A DNA stretch of 64,000 nucleotides from Xestospongia muta. Lineage: Eukaryota; Porifera; Demospongiae; Haplosclerida; Petrosiidae. Each line of letters begins with the position of its first letter. Within the stretch, counting starts at the first letter, position 1. A model generated the notes under the pieces. It ran no database searches. It was not told where the DNA came from and saw nothing but the letters and a program-made list of their open reading frames with translations. The translations under genes were made by a program, and so were the position numbers. This document shows positions 63,410-64,000 of this stretch, piece by piece. The stretch spans positions 4,655,876-4,719,875 of the forward strand of contig OY848918.1 of assembly GCA_963693285.1 (NCBI GenBank), given 5' to 3'.

Positions 63410-63560
63410 GGTAGTCTAATGGGTGTGTCAGTTCTAATACTGGTATGTACTATACTAGTACATATAGTGATATGTTGGATAAGAAGAACTAAGTCACTGA
63501 GACAAGGTAATACTAACAGTGGGAATAGTTTGTAAATGGTATTATCCATCATGGTATTAT
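63410..63560 (+). pseudogene. Second plus-strand type 3 membrane exon
   Basis: Reads GSLMGVSVLILVCTILVHIV then ICWIRRTKSLRQG and a GTAATAC donor. It forms an inverted pair with M5 about 300 bp away and is preceded by a TTA microsatellite (63363-63383). Confidence 0.75.
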
Positions 63561-64000
63561 ATTATAGATATAATGTATTATGATGTTAGTAGGATAATTA
63601 TAATAGTTGTTAATAGAATATAATGACATAACTAATTACCAATTGTATTAAATTTTGTATGTGTAGTTTATCTTTTCTCATTACATCAAAAAGTGTTCTG
63701 TCTAGTATAATTTATAAACAAGTAACGGATATATTTTGTTATAATGTTAGCTATAAGTTGTTTCTTATGTTATAAACAAGTAATGAATATATTATAGTCT
63801 TGTGATGAGATTAAATAGTTAATTGGTTATCATATTTAATAAATTATCAACTAATATATAGTATTATTCTCTTATAACAGATACAATGTACTTATGAAGA
63901 CTAATAAATTGATCATGTGATTTCTTAACATAATGGTATTTACCTGTAACTATGGTCTTTGCTTATCAATTGGTTATAGATTATTAAAATAGGTTGTTTT
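63561..64000. other. AT-rich right end
   Basis: No recognisable exon. A local repeat (AACAAGTAA(C/T)G(G/A)ATATATT at 63717 and 63776) is the only structure seen. Confidence 0.4.

Overview
The window is eukaryotic and almost certainly from an early-branching animal. It is strongly AT-rich and has many short GT-AG introns, often 45-60 nt. Its genes encode secretory Ig and fibronectin type III (FN3) ectodomains, single membrane helices and intracellular Death domains. A demosponge such as Amphimedon or a relative is my best guess; that is inference from architecture and intron style, not from a database match.

The organising theme is one cluster of related cell-surface receptor genes, pseudogenes and fragments. 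Type 1 genes (A 1276-3854, B 16245-18849, C 32107-35356, all +) encode signal peptide, Ig, FN3, two Cys-containing beta-type modules, a membrane helix and a tail. In B and C the tail ends in a Death domain preceded by a V-x-Y-x-E-(V/I) motif; A has lost that end. Type 2 genes (F 41139-43176, H 49525-51612, I 58489-60503, all +) have a related ectodomain and a short tail, or in I no usable membrane exon. G (44602-46999, +) has a type 2 Ig-FN3 head, a poly-serine stalk, a membrane helix, a tail with several ITIM-like tyrosine motifs and a second, divergent Death domain. Type 2 relics lie at 4681, 23693, 53490, 55080, 56250 and 61300. Minus-strand relatives with a different tail (Y-E-N-V motif) lie at 6180-7695, 22000-23165, 43530-44321, 60900-61205 and 62895-63120. 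Death-domain relics lie near 9950, 28255, 38700 and 39760.

Between receptors are AT-rich stretches with microsatellites, two arrays of one 46-bp minisatellite (21170 and 47885), two families of dispersed noncoding repeats, a 1.0-1.25 kb tandem duplication carrying ACAT microsatellites (38.67-40.95 kb), a decayed retroelement 3' end (52312-53150), a Crypton-like insertion inside an intron of gene I (58980-59620), and the 3' end of an unrecognised four-exon gene (57430-57950).

Read together, this looks like a rapidly evolving multigene receptor complex in which near-identical ectodomains are joined to different tails (Death domain, ITIM-like plus Death domain, Y-x-N-x, or none). That pattern is known from paired immune receptors and from allorecognition complexes; the functional reading here is inference. 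Exon models for A, B, C, F, G, H and I were assembled by hand from splice sites, and each totals a multiple of three.
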